Shown here: positions 35,818-43,761 of the stretch, piece by piece
How positions within the stretch are numbered: position 1 is the stretch's first letter
Layout of the letters: each line of letters starts with the position of its first letter
Source: Micromonospora sp. WMMD1155
Lineage (GTDB): Bacteria > Actinomycetota > Actinomycetes > Mycobacteriales > Micromonosporaceae
DNA: 64,000 bases
Assembly (NCBI RefSeq): GCF_029581275.1
Contig: NZ_CP120742.1
Span: 1,586,501-1,650,500 of the forward strand
Reading direction: 5' to 3'
Translations under genes and position numbers: made by a program
Notes under the pieces: model-generated
What the model was told of the DNA's origin: nothing
Seen by the model: the letters and a program-made list of their open reading frames with translations, nothing else
Database searches by the model: none

Positions 35818-38040
35818 TCACCATCGGCGGGTGCTGTCCGGCCACGAGTCGTACGGCTGTGCGGAGAGCAGCGCATCCCAACCGGTGCTCGTACTGCCGG
35901 CGGGGACGTATGCCGTGAGGTCGGTGCCGCTGCCGTTGAAGGGGCTGTTGTCCAACCAGCCGGTCACCACGCCGCTGGCGTCGCGGCGATAGTAGTGCCC
36001 GCCACCCGGCGAGAAGAGCGAGGTGACGCCGCCCCAGCCGCTGCCGGCCGGATCCTCGCGGCTCCAACCGCCCGCCGCCGGGATCGTGTACGCGGCGAGG
36101 ACGCCCGCGTTCGTCGTGGCGAGCAGCCGACCCTTGCCGGTGGCGGCCAGCGAGGGCACGCCGAACCCGCTCTCGATGACCACCGTGTTGGCGGTGATGT
36201 CGGTTGTCGTGTTGGCCGGCTTGGCCTTCGTCACCGTGTATCGCCGCAGAACACTGTTGGCCTGGCCGAACAGCGAGCCGAAGCCGTCGAAGACCAGCCG
36301 GTCGTGGCTCCACCCGCCGCCGATGGGGTCGGCCGTACGGGTGAAGGTCAGCGGGTCGGTGCCGGTGATGTCCACCCGGTACAGACTGCTGTTGTTGGTC
36401 ACCAGCAGCGTGTCCGAGTTCAGCGTCGCCATCGCCTTCGGGGCGAACCCGAGGGTCTGCGTGGACACCGTGGTGATCCGCTTCTCGCCGGTCACCGGGT
36501 CGAAGGCCGTGTACGACAGCCGTCCGTCCGGCTTTGCGCCGAAGACCGACACCAGGCCGGTCCACGGACGGGCGGAGAGCAGGACCTGGTTCCACCCGCT
36601 GGTGCTGACCGGGTCGGTGGGGAAGGACGCGATGTCGGTGCCGCTGCCGTCGAACGGGTTGGCGTCGCGGTAGCGGTCCAGCCGACCGGCCGAGGTGCGG
36701 GCGTAGTAGACACCGCCGCCGGGCGAGAGCAGGTGCGTCGGCGCGGCCCAACCGGTCTTGGCCAGCTCGCCGACCGTCCACGCGCTGGGTCCGTTGCCGT
36801 AGATGCGGTACGACAGCAGCCGGCCGTCCGCGACCGTACCCATGATGCGGCCGGCCCCCGGCGAGGTGATGGTCCTTTGCCCGAAGCCGGAGGAGATGAG
36901 GGTGGACCGGTTGATGTCCGCGCCGACCGGCTTGGTCTTGGTCACCGTCCGGCGGTACAGCTCGTTCGTGGTGCCGTGGATGTAGTAGAGCGAGCCGTAG
37001 CCGTCGTAGGTCAACCGGTCGTACGGCGAGTAGCCGGTGGCGATGTTCGTGGTGGTGTAGGTCAGCGGGTCGTAGCCGGTGACGTCCACCCGGTACATCG
37101 TGCCGCCGGTGTCCGTGATCAGGATGGTGTTCTCGTTCAACGTGGCCATCGCCTTCGGCGCGAAGCCGAGGGCGGCGGTGGAGATCCGGTTGGCGCGCAG
37201 GTCACCGGTCGCCGAGTCGATGACGCTGTAGGTCAGCCGCCCGTCGGCCTGCACACCGAAGATCTGGACGTCCGCGGTCTGCTCGGCGACCCAGGCGGCG
37301 AGGTCGTCGACCCGGGTGGCGGTCGCTCCGTCGCGCGTCTCGACCTCGCCGAGGCAGCCCTTCTGCCAGGAGGACGAGACCACGGCCACCAGCGTGGTGA
37401 CGTCGGCGGTCTCGCGGAACACCGGCGCACCGGCGTCGCCCCGGCACAGTGTCGCGCCGCTGGACGCGCCACTCAGCCCGACGGTGGTCGCGGCGACGGC
37501 GTCGACGGTGAAGGCGCCCTGGTGCAGCCGGTCGGGAACCCACTCGGTCGCCGTCCGGCCGTAACCGGTCGCCGTGAGTGTGTCGGCGGTGGCCGGGGCG
37601 GTGCCGGCCAGCGTGACCGGGGCGACGTCGGTCACCGGCGCCGAGAGGCGGGCCAGCACGAGGTCGCGATCCGGATGCGGCTTGAGCGACGCCACGGAGC
37701 GCTGCTGACCGGTCGTGCCGGTGAGGTCGGTCCGGCCGACCAGGACGGTGCTCGGCCGGCTCGGCGGACCCGCGACGACCGGCGTCGTCGCGGTGGCGAA
37801 GCAGCTCTTCGCCGTCACCACCCAGTCCTGGTGGACGAGCGCGCCGGAGCAGGCCAGCTCGGCACCGAAGCTGATTTTGACGTTGAAGCGGTAGCTGCCG
37901 TCCGGGACCGGCTGGGCGCCGGCGACGGCGTGCGCTGATCCGCCGCCCAACAGGCCGGCGAGGACGGTGGCACCGAGCAGGGCTGCGCCCCACCGACGCC
38001 CACGGTGTGCTGACAAAGTGGACCCCCCGTGTCGCGACAT
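35818..38040 (-). CDS. Secreted trypsin-fold pseudoprotease with two propeller-like repeats
   Basis: A 740-residue exported protein. A signal peptide covers ~38 residues (cleavage near AHA-VAG). Residues ~40-265 are an S1/trypsin fold, but the catalytic residues are changed. The usual TAAHC is TAKSC (Ser79 in place of His) and the usual GDSGGP is GDAGAP (Ala203 in place of Ser); Asp126 of the DLVLARL strand remains. Two ~235-residue repeats follow, each starting (I/V)FG(V/A)xxDGRL(T/S)Y and containing GFAPKAMATLN and YRVD(V/I)TG. These resemble tachylectin-type carbohydrate-binding propellers. It is likely a non-catalytic binding protein for glycans or peptides. A long hairpin terminates it. 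Confidence 0.8.
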   Translation of the reverse strand: MSRHGGSTLSAHRGRRWGAALLGATVLAGLLGGGSAHAVAGAQPVPDGSYRFNVKISFGAELACSGALVHQDWVVTAKSCFATATTPVVAGPPSRPSTVLVGRTDLTGTTGQQRSVASLKPHPDRDLVLARLSAPVTDVAPVTLAGTAPATADTLTATGYGRTATEWVPDRLHQGAFTVDAVAATTVGLSGASSGATLCRGDAGAPVFRETADVTTLVAVVSSSWQKGCLGEVETRDGATATRVDDLAAWVAEQTADVQIFGVQADGRLTYSVIDSATGDLRANRISTAALGFAPKAMATLNENTILITDTGGTMYRVDVTGYDPLTYTTTNIATGYSPYDRLTYDGYGSLYYIHGTTNELYRRTVTKTKPVGADINRSTLISSGFGQRTITSPGAGRIMGTVADGRLLSYRIYGNGPSAWTVGELAKTGWAAPTHLLSPGGGVYYARTSAGRLDRYRDANPFDGSGTDIASFPTDPVSTSGWNQVLLSARPWTGLVSVFGAKPDGRLSYTAFDPVTGEKRITTVSTQTLGFAPKAMATLNSDTLLVTNNSSLYRVDITGTDPLTFTRTADPIGGGWSHDRLVFDGFGSLFGQANSVLRRYTVTKAKPANTTTDITANTVVIESGFGVPSLAATGKGRLLATTNAGVLAAYTIPAAGGWSREDPAGSGWGGVTSLFSPGGGHYYRRDASGVVTGWLDNSPFNGSGTDLTAYVPAGSTSTGWDALLSAQPYDSWPDSTRRW

Positions 38041-38300
38041 GACCGCCTCGGTTGGGCGGTCAGCAGGCTGACCGCAACGACGGTAATCGATCGTCGGACG
38101 ACGCGTTGTCCCTCGTTCAGCGGCCGGCGGAACGGTTCCAGGGCGATCGGGGCAAAGTGGTGCCGGCCAGCGGGCGGCGTACGCGGCGGCGTCTGCGCCG
38201 ACCCGGGGTGCAGGGCGGGCGGGCCACGGAGTGCGGTGCCACGTCGACCGGGGGCGTCGGTCGACCGATCAGCCAGCAGAGGAAGCGTTCCATCGACGGA

Positions 38301-38534
38301 TCAGGCGACCGGGAGGCGCTGGGCGTCGGCCTTGGCGATCCCGTACTCCGCCCCGCAGAACGTGCACTGCTGCGCGTACCGGGTGCGGACCGGGATGAGC
38401 GGGATGAAGAAGAGGGTGAACTTGGTCACCCGCCGGGTGATCACCTGCGCGGCGTGGTTGCCGCAGTGTCGGCACACCTGCTGCACGACACCGGACCGGT
38501 CGACCTTGGTACGCAGACCGAAGATGAAGAACAT
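38301..38534 (-). CDS. Zinc-ribbon membrane-associated small protein
   Basis: A 77-residue protein with two CxxC pairs, CRHCG near residue 21 and CTFCG near residue 57, separated by a hydrophobic stretch (VTKFTLFFIPLIPVRTRYA). This layout, zinc ribbon around a short membrane-seeking segment, is common in actinomycete small proteins annotated as zinc-ribbon domain. The ribbon could bind zinc and mediate protein contacts. No partner gene is evident. It ends near the divergent 5' region of the pseudoprotease gene. Confidence 0.75.
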   Translation of the reverse strand: MFFIFGLRTKVDRSGVVQQVCRHCGNHAAQVITRRVTKFTLFFIPLIPVRTRYAQQCTFCGAEYGIAKADAQRLPVA

Positions 38535-38607
38535 CGCCCGGCAGTACCCACTCGAACCCGAGAAGTCACCGAATTCAGACCCTCCCTTCAGTGGAACCGC
38601 GAAGGTG

Positions 38608-38625
38608 GTATAGCAATTGATATAC
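38608..38625. promoter_or_regulatory. Operator palindrome and leaderless promoter of the toxin-antitoxin operon
   Basis: An 18-bp near-perfect palindrome, GTATAGCAATTGATATAC, has one mismatched pair. It overlaps a TATACT -10 hexamer at 38621-38626 that is followed by exactly six bases and then the GTG at 38633. That spacing is characteristic of leaderless actinobacterial transcripts. The XRE antitoxin encoded downstream is the probable repressor. Inference from sequence. Confidence 0.6.
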
Positions 38626-38632
38626 TCCGAGA

Positions 38633-39157
38633 GTGCATGAGGAGTGGGACGTCTTCGTCGTCGACGAGGTGCGAGCCTGGATCGACAGCCTGGACAAGGC
38701 GACGCTCGCCCGGGTCGTCCAGGCGATCGACGCGCTCGCCGAAGCCGGGCCGGGTCTGGGACGCCCTCTGGTAGACACGATCAGCGGGTCGTCCATAGCG
38801 AATCTCAAGGAGCTACGCCCCGGCACGGTTCGCATCCTCTTCGTCTTCGACCCCTGGCGGGCGAGCATTCTGCTCGTCGCCGGTGACAAGGCGGGCCAGT
38901 GGACGAGTTGGTACCGGCAGGCCATCCCGCTCGCGGAGCAACGTTACGAGATTTACTTGAAGGAACGCGCACAGCAGGAGGGGGACAGCGGTGAGCGGTC
39001 ACGTGCGGTGGACCGATATCCGGGCGGAGTACGTGCAGCGCGCCGGCGGCGAGGCGGCTGTCGAAGAGGGCAAGCAGGAGTTGCTCGCGCAGATCGTCGG
39101 TCACCGCCTCGCCGAGGTGCGACGCGCTCGCGGTTTCACTCAGCAACAAATCGCTGA
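38633..39157 (+). CDS. HigB/RelE-family toxin, apparently frame-shifted near its 3' end
   Basis: The first ~118 residues match phage-derived Gp49-like/HigB toxins: VRAWIDSLDKATLARVVQAIDAL, then LKELRPGTVRILFVFDPWRASILLVAGDKAGQW and YRQAIPLAEQRYEIYLKE. Such toxins are ribosome-dependent mRNA interferases. Family members stop right here, but this frame stays open for ~55 more Arg-rich residues overlapping the antitoxin gene. One extra G in the G-run at 38980-38984 would give EGGQR and a TGA overlapping the antitoxin GTG (GTGA), the normal arrangement. A sequencing error or real one-base loss is likely. Starts with GTG, probably leaderless. Confidence 0.75.
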   Translation: MHEEWDVFVVDEVRAWIDSLDKATLARVVQAIDALAEAGPGLGRPLVDTISGSSIANLKELRPGTVRILFVFDPWRASILLVAGDKAGQWTSWYRQAIPLAEQRYEIYLKERAQQEGDSGERSRAVDRYPGGVRAARRRRGGCRRGQAGVARADRRSPPRRGATRSRFHSATNR

Positions 39158-39308
39158 GCGAATGGGCGTCACCAAGGGTCGGGTCTCCCAGATCGAGCAG
39201 GGCCGGATTTCAGGTCAAGACGTTGTGGCCCGCTACGCCGCCGCCCTCGGAGGTCGGCTACACCAGGCCATTTACTTCGATGACGGCGACATCGCAGCCA
39301 TCGCCTGA
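38991..39308 (+). CDS. XRE-family antitoxin (HigA-like)
   Basis: A 105-residue protein with a Cro/C1 HTH in the middle (LAEVRRARGFTQQQIAERMGVTKGRVSQIEQG, about residues 43-74) and a short C-terminal helical part. It follows the HigB-like toxin, an order typical of higBA systems. It is expected to bind the toxin and to repress the operon through the palindrome at 38608-38625. A GTG start is preceded by AGGAGGGG. The long hairpin after it ends the operon. Confidence 0.85.
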   Translation: MSGHVRWTDIRAEYVQRAGGEAAVEEGKQELLAQIVGHRLAEVRRARGFTQQQIAERMGVTKGRVSQIEQGRISGQDVVARYAAALGGRLHQAIYFDDGDIAAIA

Positions 39309-39330
39309 GATCGCAAGATCCGCATAAGAA

Positions 39331-39376
39331 CAGGGGAACTGCTGCCTCCGGCCGGCTGGAGGCAGCAGTTCCCCTG
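39331..39376. terminator. 19-bp perfect hairpin between convergent genes
   Basis: Left arm CAGGGGAACTGCTGCCTCC at 39331-39349 pairs with 39358-39376 around an eight-base loop. It lies between the antitoxin stop (39308) and the SRPBCC gene stop (39411), so it probably terminates both. Confidence 0.8.
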
Positions 39377-39410
39377 ATGGTGCTCGGATCTCGGGTCCGC
39401 GGGTGGTGGC

Positions 39411-40280
39411 TCAGAGGGTCGGCTGGGGCTCCAGGCCGGGGACCTCGGCGGCGAGCCAGATCGACTGCCAGTTCGGCACCTCGTGGAAGCGGCGCAGCTC
39501 GTAAAGGCCGGACACCGACCCGCTCCACGCCCCGTACGGGGGGTTGGCCTCGTCGAAGCCGCTCTGCACGAAGGTCAGCGTGGTCCGGCCGTCGGACTCG
39601 GCCAGCTCCCAGCTCGTCACGCCGGTCGGCCCCCAGTCGACGGACATCCGGCGACCGGGCTCCAGGTCGACGACCTTGGCCGCGTAGCCGGTCTCGAAGC
39701 CGCCCATGGCGTACCGGCCACCGACCCAGGGCTCGATGCCGATCGGGTAACCGAACCAGGCGCTGGCCTGCTCCGAGTCGGTGAGCGACTCCCACACCTT
39801 GTCGGCGGGGGCGGCGATGACCAGCTCACCGCGCAGGTCGGCGGAGGTGAAGTCGGTGCGGGGCAGCAGCGGCTTGCCCTCCAGGTGACTGGCCAGGTTC
39901 GCGATGGCCAGTGACCAGTAGGTCTGGAGCACGCCCCGGATGCTGGAGCCGCTCATCGCCTCGGCGAAGTCGAAGTGGCTCTGGGTCAGCGTCAGCACGG
40001 TGCTGTCGGCGCTCTCGGCGGTCAACTGGAACTCGGTGGTGGTCTCCACCCCGTCGAGCAGCCAGCCGAAGCGCAGCGTGTCGTCGTCGGCGTGCAGCAG
40101 TCGCTGATGCGGGGCGTCACCCTCGGGCGTGTAGCGACCCCAGAACTCGTACCGCTGGGGCAGCTCGACCTCGGCGTGCTCGGCCAGCCAGACCCGCAGC
40201 TCGGCGGGGTCGGTGAGGGCCTTGCGGACACGCCCGACGGGCGCGGTGAGACGGGCCTTGAGCTTCATCGGCTCACTCAT
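39411..40280 (-). CDS. Tandem SRPBCC/AHSA1-type protein
   Basis: A 289-residue protein with two START-like (AHSA1) domains. The first starts MKLKARLTAPVGRVRKALTDPAELRVWL and the second starts GELVIAAPADKVWESLTDSEQASAWFG. Each carries the family closing pattern with a long C-terminal helix. These folds bind hydrophobic ligands or assist Hsp90; many actinomycete members are co-encoded with an ArsR-type regulator. That is the case here: its start (ATG 40280) overlaps the stop of the regulator by 8 bp. Confidence 0.88.
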   Translation of the reverse strand: MSEPMKLKARLTAPVGRVRKALTDPAELRVWLAEHAEVELPQRYEFWGRYTPEGDAPHQRLLHADDDTLRFGWLLDGVETTTEFQLTAESADSTVLTLTQSHFDFAEAMSGSSIRGVLQTYWSLAIANLASHLEGKPLLPRTDFTSADLRGELVIAAPADKVWESLTDSEQASAWFGYPIGIEPWVGGRYAMGGFETGYAAKVVDLEPGRRMSVDWGPTGVTSWELAESDGRTTLTFVQSGFDEANPPYGAWSGSVSGLYELRRFHEVPNWQSIWLAAEVPGLEPQPTL

Positions 40281-40830
40281 TGTCGTTCCCTTTCGGATAG
40301 CAGGCGACGGCCAGCTTGAAGGCATCTCCCTCGCTGCCGCCGTAGCGGGTGAACAGGTCCTGAAGTGCGGTCTGCAGGTCGTGCAGGAACTGCGGGCGAA
40401 GCTCGGCCGGCACCCGGATCTCGCCGGACACGCCGATCGAGGGCAGCTCGGGTGCGGCCCGGTCCAGGGCTGCGACGTCGGCCTGGACCTCCTCCATCAG
40501 GTCGAGCAGGTAGCCCAGGCTGAGCTCGTCGCGGGCCCGGCGTAGCCCGATCCGGCCGACCAGCCGGGGGGACAGCCAGTAGGAACGGGCGGCGGCCTGG
40601 TAGATGCCCTCGGTGATCCCGCGGACCTTGCGCTCGTTGACCAGCTCGACCAGGCCGGCCGCGACGAGCTGCTTGACGTGGTAGTAGACGCGCTGCGGCG
40701 TCTGGTCGAGTCGGGCCGCGACCTCGGTGCAGGTGCGCGGTTCGGCCAGTTGCCGCAACACCTCGACGCGTTGCGGCTTGAGCAGGACCTCGGCCTGCTC
40801 GATCTGCTCCAGGTACAGGACGTCTCTCAT
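40273..40830 (-). CDS. ArsR-type winged-helix regulator
   Basis: A 185-residue regulator with an N-terminal winged HTH (LLKPQRVEVLRQLAEPRTCTEVAARLDQTPQRVYYHVKQLVAAGLVELV in essence) and a longer C-terminal region than minimal ArsR proteins (about 110 residues, helix-rich). It lacks metal-binding Cys pairs, so a non-metal signal is likely. ATG at 40830 is chosen over 40854, because the upstream in-frame extension would run into the operator palindrome. It heads the operon with the SRPBCC gene. Confidence 0.87.
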   Translation of the reverse strand: MRDVLYLEQIEQAEVLLKPQRVEVLRQLAEPRTCTEVAARLDQTPQRVYYHVKQLVAAGLVELVNERKVRGITEGIYQAAARSYWLSPRLVGRIGLRRARDELSLGYLLDLMEEVQADVAALDRAAPELPSIGVSGEIRVPAELRPQFLHDLQTALQDLFTRYGGSEGDAFKLAVACYPKGNDNE

Positions 40831-40841
40831 GGCAAAATCAG

Positions 40842-40855
40842 TTTGTACGTACAAA
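40842..40855. promoter_or_regulatory. Perfect 14-bp operator palindrome TTTGTACGTACAAA
   Basis: A perfect inverted repeat 11 bp upstream of the ArsR-type regulator start, in an otherwise GC-rich surrounding. AT-rich palindromes of this size are standard ArsR operators, so autoregulation is likely. Also potentially accessible from the convergent side, where the next gene ends 76 bp away. Confidence 0.65.
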
Positions 40856-40930
40856 ACTTGTTTGTCAATCGGTTCGCGAGAAGCCGCGCCGACTTTCTCG
40901 ACGCGACCTCCGGCGACGCTCAGCGGATGG

Positions 40931-42274
40931 TCAGGGCAACCAGTCGGGACGCAGCGGGTAGCCGCTCACCCCGTCCGGGCCGTTGTGCGTGGCCAACACC
41001 TGGTGCAGCTGGATGCCGTTGCGCTCGAACGCCATCCGCGACCCGGCCATGTACAACCCCCACACCCGAGCGGTGCCCGCACCCACCTCGGACACGCAGA
41101 AGTCCCAGTGCTCGACCAGGTTGCGGCACCAGGCGGCCAACGTCAGCGCGTAGTGCCGGCGCAGGTTCTCCTCGTGGTGCACCTCGAACCCGGCGTCGTG
41201 GATCTCGCTGACCAGCCGGCCCGGACCGGCCAACTCACCGTCCGGGAAGACGTACCTGTCGATGAACGCGCCGGAGCGGTGCGGCGCCCGATTGTCCGCC
41301 CGGGTGATGCAGTGGTTGAGCAGCCGCCCACCCTGGCGCAGCCGACCGCGCAACGCCCCGAAGTAGCTCGGGTAGTTGCGCACCCCGATGTGCTCGGTCA
41401 ACCCGATCGACGAGATGGCGTCGAACCGCTCCGGCGGCGCGTCCCGGTAGTCCAGGTGCCGCACCTCGGCCAGCCCGGTCAACCCCTCCCGCTCGATCGC
41501 CGCCTGCGCCCACTGCGCCTGCGCCTTCGACAGGGTCACCCCGAGCGCCTTGACGCCGTACTCCCGGGCGGCGTGCCGCACCATGCCACCCCAGCCGCAC
41601 CCCACATCCAGCAGCCGCATCCCCTTTTTCAGCGCCAGCTTGCCGGCGACCAGGTCGTACTTCGCCGCCTGGGCCTGCTCCAGCGTGTCGTCGGGAGACC
41701 GGAAAACCGCGCAGGTGTACGTCATCGACGGGCCGAGCACCTTCTCGTAGAAGGCGTTGGAGACGTCGTAGTGGTGCGAGATCGCCGTGCTGTCCCGAAC
41801 CCGGGAGTGCCGCAGCCCGTTCATCACCCGCTTCCACCGAGGCTGCGCCTCCTGCGGAGGTGCCGGTGGCGGCATCAGCCGCTCCCAGCCCAGCCCACGG
41901 ACCAGCGTCAGCCCCTCGGCCAGCGAAGGCGGGCGCAACCGCAGCTCGTCCTTGAGCACCCGCAACGCCTCGTACGGGTCACCCGGGTGCACCCCCTGCA
42001 ACGCCAGGTCGCCACTGACGTAGGCCCGGGCCATGCCCAGGTCGCCAGGGGCGGTGAGCAGGTACGACAGGCCACGCTCGGAACGGATCGCCAGGGTGAT
42101 GCCGGCGTCGGACGGGCCGACGGCACTGCCGTCGTACCCGGTGATCCGAATCGGCAGTGGTCCCGTGGTGACCGCGCGGACGATGTCCGCGACGGTCGGA
42201 CCCGTGCGCCGGCCCCCCGCCGGCGGGGTGGCGGGAACGCTCGCCGCCCCTTGATCTCTGTCGGTCAGGCTCAT
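40931..42274 (-). CDS. bfaB: Fatty acid methyltransferase (cyclopropane synthase family), 10-methyl pathway
   Basis: A 447-residue SAM-dependent methyltransferase of the cyclopropane fatty acid synthase family. It shows STAISHHYDVSNAFYEKVLG near residue 160, motif I LLDVGCGWGGMVRHAA, and SSIGLTEHIG, followed by a conserved RYVFPDGEL. Acting with an FAD oxidoreductase, members of this subfamily methylate oleoyl chains at C-10 (BfaB/TmsB), an established route to tuberculostearic-type acids. Its start overlaps the stop of the oxidoreductase gene (ATGA), so both are one operon. Micromonospora cells are known for 10-methyl C17/C18 acids, which fits. Confidence 0.85.
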   Translation of the reverse strand: MSLTDRDQGAASVPATPPAGGRRTGPTVADIVRAVTTGPLPIRITGYDGSAVGPSDAGITLAIRSERGLSYLLTAPGDLGMARAYVSGDLALQGVHPGDPYEALRVLKDELRLRPPSLAEGLTLVRGLGWERLMPPPAPPQEAQPRWKRVMNGLRHSRVRDSTAISHHYDVSNAFYEKVLGPSMTYTCAVFRSPDDTLEQAQAAKYDLVAGKLALKKGMRLLDVGCGWGGMVRHAAREYGVKALGVTLSKAQAQWAQAAIEREGLTGLAEVRHLDYRDAPPERFDAISSIGLTEHIGVRNYPSYFGALRGRLRQGGRLLNHCITRADNRAPHRSGAFIDRYVFPDGELAGPGRLVSEIHDAGFEVHHEENLRRHYALTLAAWCRNLVEHWDFCVSEVGAGTARVWGLYMAGSRMAFERNGIQLHQVLATHNGPDGVSGYPLRPDWLP

Positions 42275-43668
42275 GCTCGTGCTACCGCCTTTTCGTACAG
42301 TCCCGTCAGCCGGTGGTCCGGGTCGTAGCGGTCTTTCACCGCCCGCCACGTGTCGCCGCCGTACAGGCGGTCGAAGGCGTCCCGGTCGTAGTACGCGTCG
42401 GAGTAGAGCGACTTGTGCCCGCCCGCCTCCGACACCCTGCGTTCGATCGTGCGGTTGACGTCGCCGTCGGCGGCGCCCGGCGCGATCGGCACGCTCCCCC
42501 AGAACCCGATGTTGACGTAGTCCTGCCCAGGCCGGAGCGGATACAGCGGCCAGGACCGCGCCGAACCGGGCCCCGCCGGCTCACGCAGGCGCAACGGACA
42601 CAGCCACACCGGGTTCATCCCCACTGTGCTGGCGAACCAGCGCAGGAAGTCAGCCGTCTCGTCCAGCGGGATCTCCACGTCCTGCACGACCCGCTCCCGG
42701 GCCGGCTGGCCGCGCAGCCGGTCGATCCGGGCCGCCACCTGGTGTCGGTGTTCGAGTCGGACGAGCCGGTGGTAGAAGTCGCTGCGCCGGTAACGCGCCG
42801 GCCAGAGCCGACGTACGACCGGGTGCTGCGCACCGAACGCCGCCGAGCACCAGAACCAGTCGGTGTCCCAGCGCCACAGATAGTCGTACGCGGTGAGCAC
42901 GTCGCGGGTGCTCCGGCGCAGCGACCGGTAGTAGATCTCCTGACCGGTGTAGTCGCTGGGCGGACCGGCGGCGTCGGTGAACGTGGCGAACACCAGGTAC
43001 GCCTCGCCGGGGCTGAACATCACCCCGTCCATCGCGTCGACCGGCTCCCCGGCCCAGGAACGGGTCGCGGTCACCTTCGCGATCGCGTCGGTGAGCGCCT
43101 CCAGTCGGGTGAACCGGACGTTGCGCAACGCCATGTACCGCCCGACCGGTTGCAGCTCGATGCGCAGCCGGGTGGCGTAACCGAGGCTGCCCAGCGAGTT
43201 GGGGAACGCGGTGAACAGGTCGGCGTGCTCCCCGTCGGGTCGGGCGGTGACGATCTCGCCGGAGCCGGTGAGGATGTCCAACTCGCGGACCGACTCGTGC
43301 GGCAGGCCGTTGCGGAACGAGGTCGACTCGATCCCGAGGCCGGTCACCGCGCCGCCCAGCGTGATGGTGCGCAACTGCGGCACCACCAGCGGCATCAGCC
43401 CGTGCGGCAGCGTCGCGTCGACCAGGTCCTCGTACGTGCACATACCCTGCACGTCGGCGGTACGGCCGGTCGGGTCGACCGACAGCACCCCGTTCAGGGC
43501 ACTCACGTCGAGGCCCGGGGTCCGGGGAGCGGACCGGGGGCGGAACAGGTTGGAGGTGCGTTTGGCCAGCCGGACAGGCTCGCCCGTGGGCACCGCGGCG
43601 TACGACCGTCGCAGCGTGTCCACCGCTTGATCATGGTCAATGGGGTGATCCACACGCTCAGCGCGCAT
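42271..43668 (-). CDS. bfaA: FAD-binding oxidoreductase of 10-methyl fatty acid synthesis
   Basis: A 465-residue FAD-linked oxidase of the DHCR24/VAO class. The FAD domain shows VDPTGRTADVQGMCTYEDLVDATL, then PQLRTITLGGAVTGLGIESTSFRNG, a p-cresol methylhydroxylase-type flavin-binding pattern. The C-terminal half has LWRWDTDWFWCSAAFGAQHP and LYSDAYYDRDAFDRLYGG. In the known pathway it reduces the 10-methylene intermediate to the 10-methyl group (BfaA/TmsA). It is first in the operon with the methyltransferase, with a 4-bp overlap. Distinguished from DprE1 by partner and by the missing arabinan context. Confidence 0.85.
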   Translation of the reverse strand: MRAERVDHPIDHDQAVDTLRRSYAAVPTGEPVRLAKRTSNLFRPRSAPRTPGLDVSALNGVLSVDPTGRTADVQGMCTYEDLVDATLPHGLMPLVVPQLRTITLGGAVTGLGIESTSFRNGLPHESVRELDILTGSGEIVTARPDGEHADLFTAFPNSLGSLGYATRLRIELQPVGRYMALRNVRFTRLEALTDAIAKVTATRSWAGEPVDAMDGVMFSPGEAYLVFATFTDAAGPPSDYTGQEIYYRSLRRSTRDVLTAYDYLWRWDTDWFWCSAAFGAQHPVVRRLWPARYRRSDFYHRLVRLEHRHQVAARIDRLRGQPARERVVQDVEIPLDETADFLRWFASTVGMNPVWLCPLRLREPAGPGSARSWPLYPLRPGQDYVNIGFWGSVPIAPGAADGDVNRTIERRVSEAGGHKSLYSDAYYDRDAFDRLYGGDTWRAVKDRYDPDHRLTGLYEKAVARA

Positions 43669-43761
43669 GTGATCACCTTACGCTCGCGTTTCGGAAACCG
43701 TGGGATGTCGACGAGGGCAGTTTCCCGTCCGGCCCCGGGTGAGGCGGTTACCGTGGCGGGC

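Noticed and set aside
35716..37938. Long plus-strand frame of 740 codons
   Set aside because: It is antisense to the secreted pseudoprotease gene, with no motif and no start signal.
42313..43761. 5' extension of the YbaK gene frame
   Set aside because: The frame is open far upstream but lies antisense to bfaA; the YbaK domain begins at the ATG 43762.
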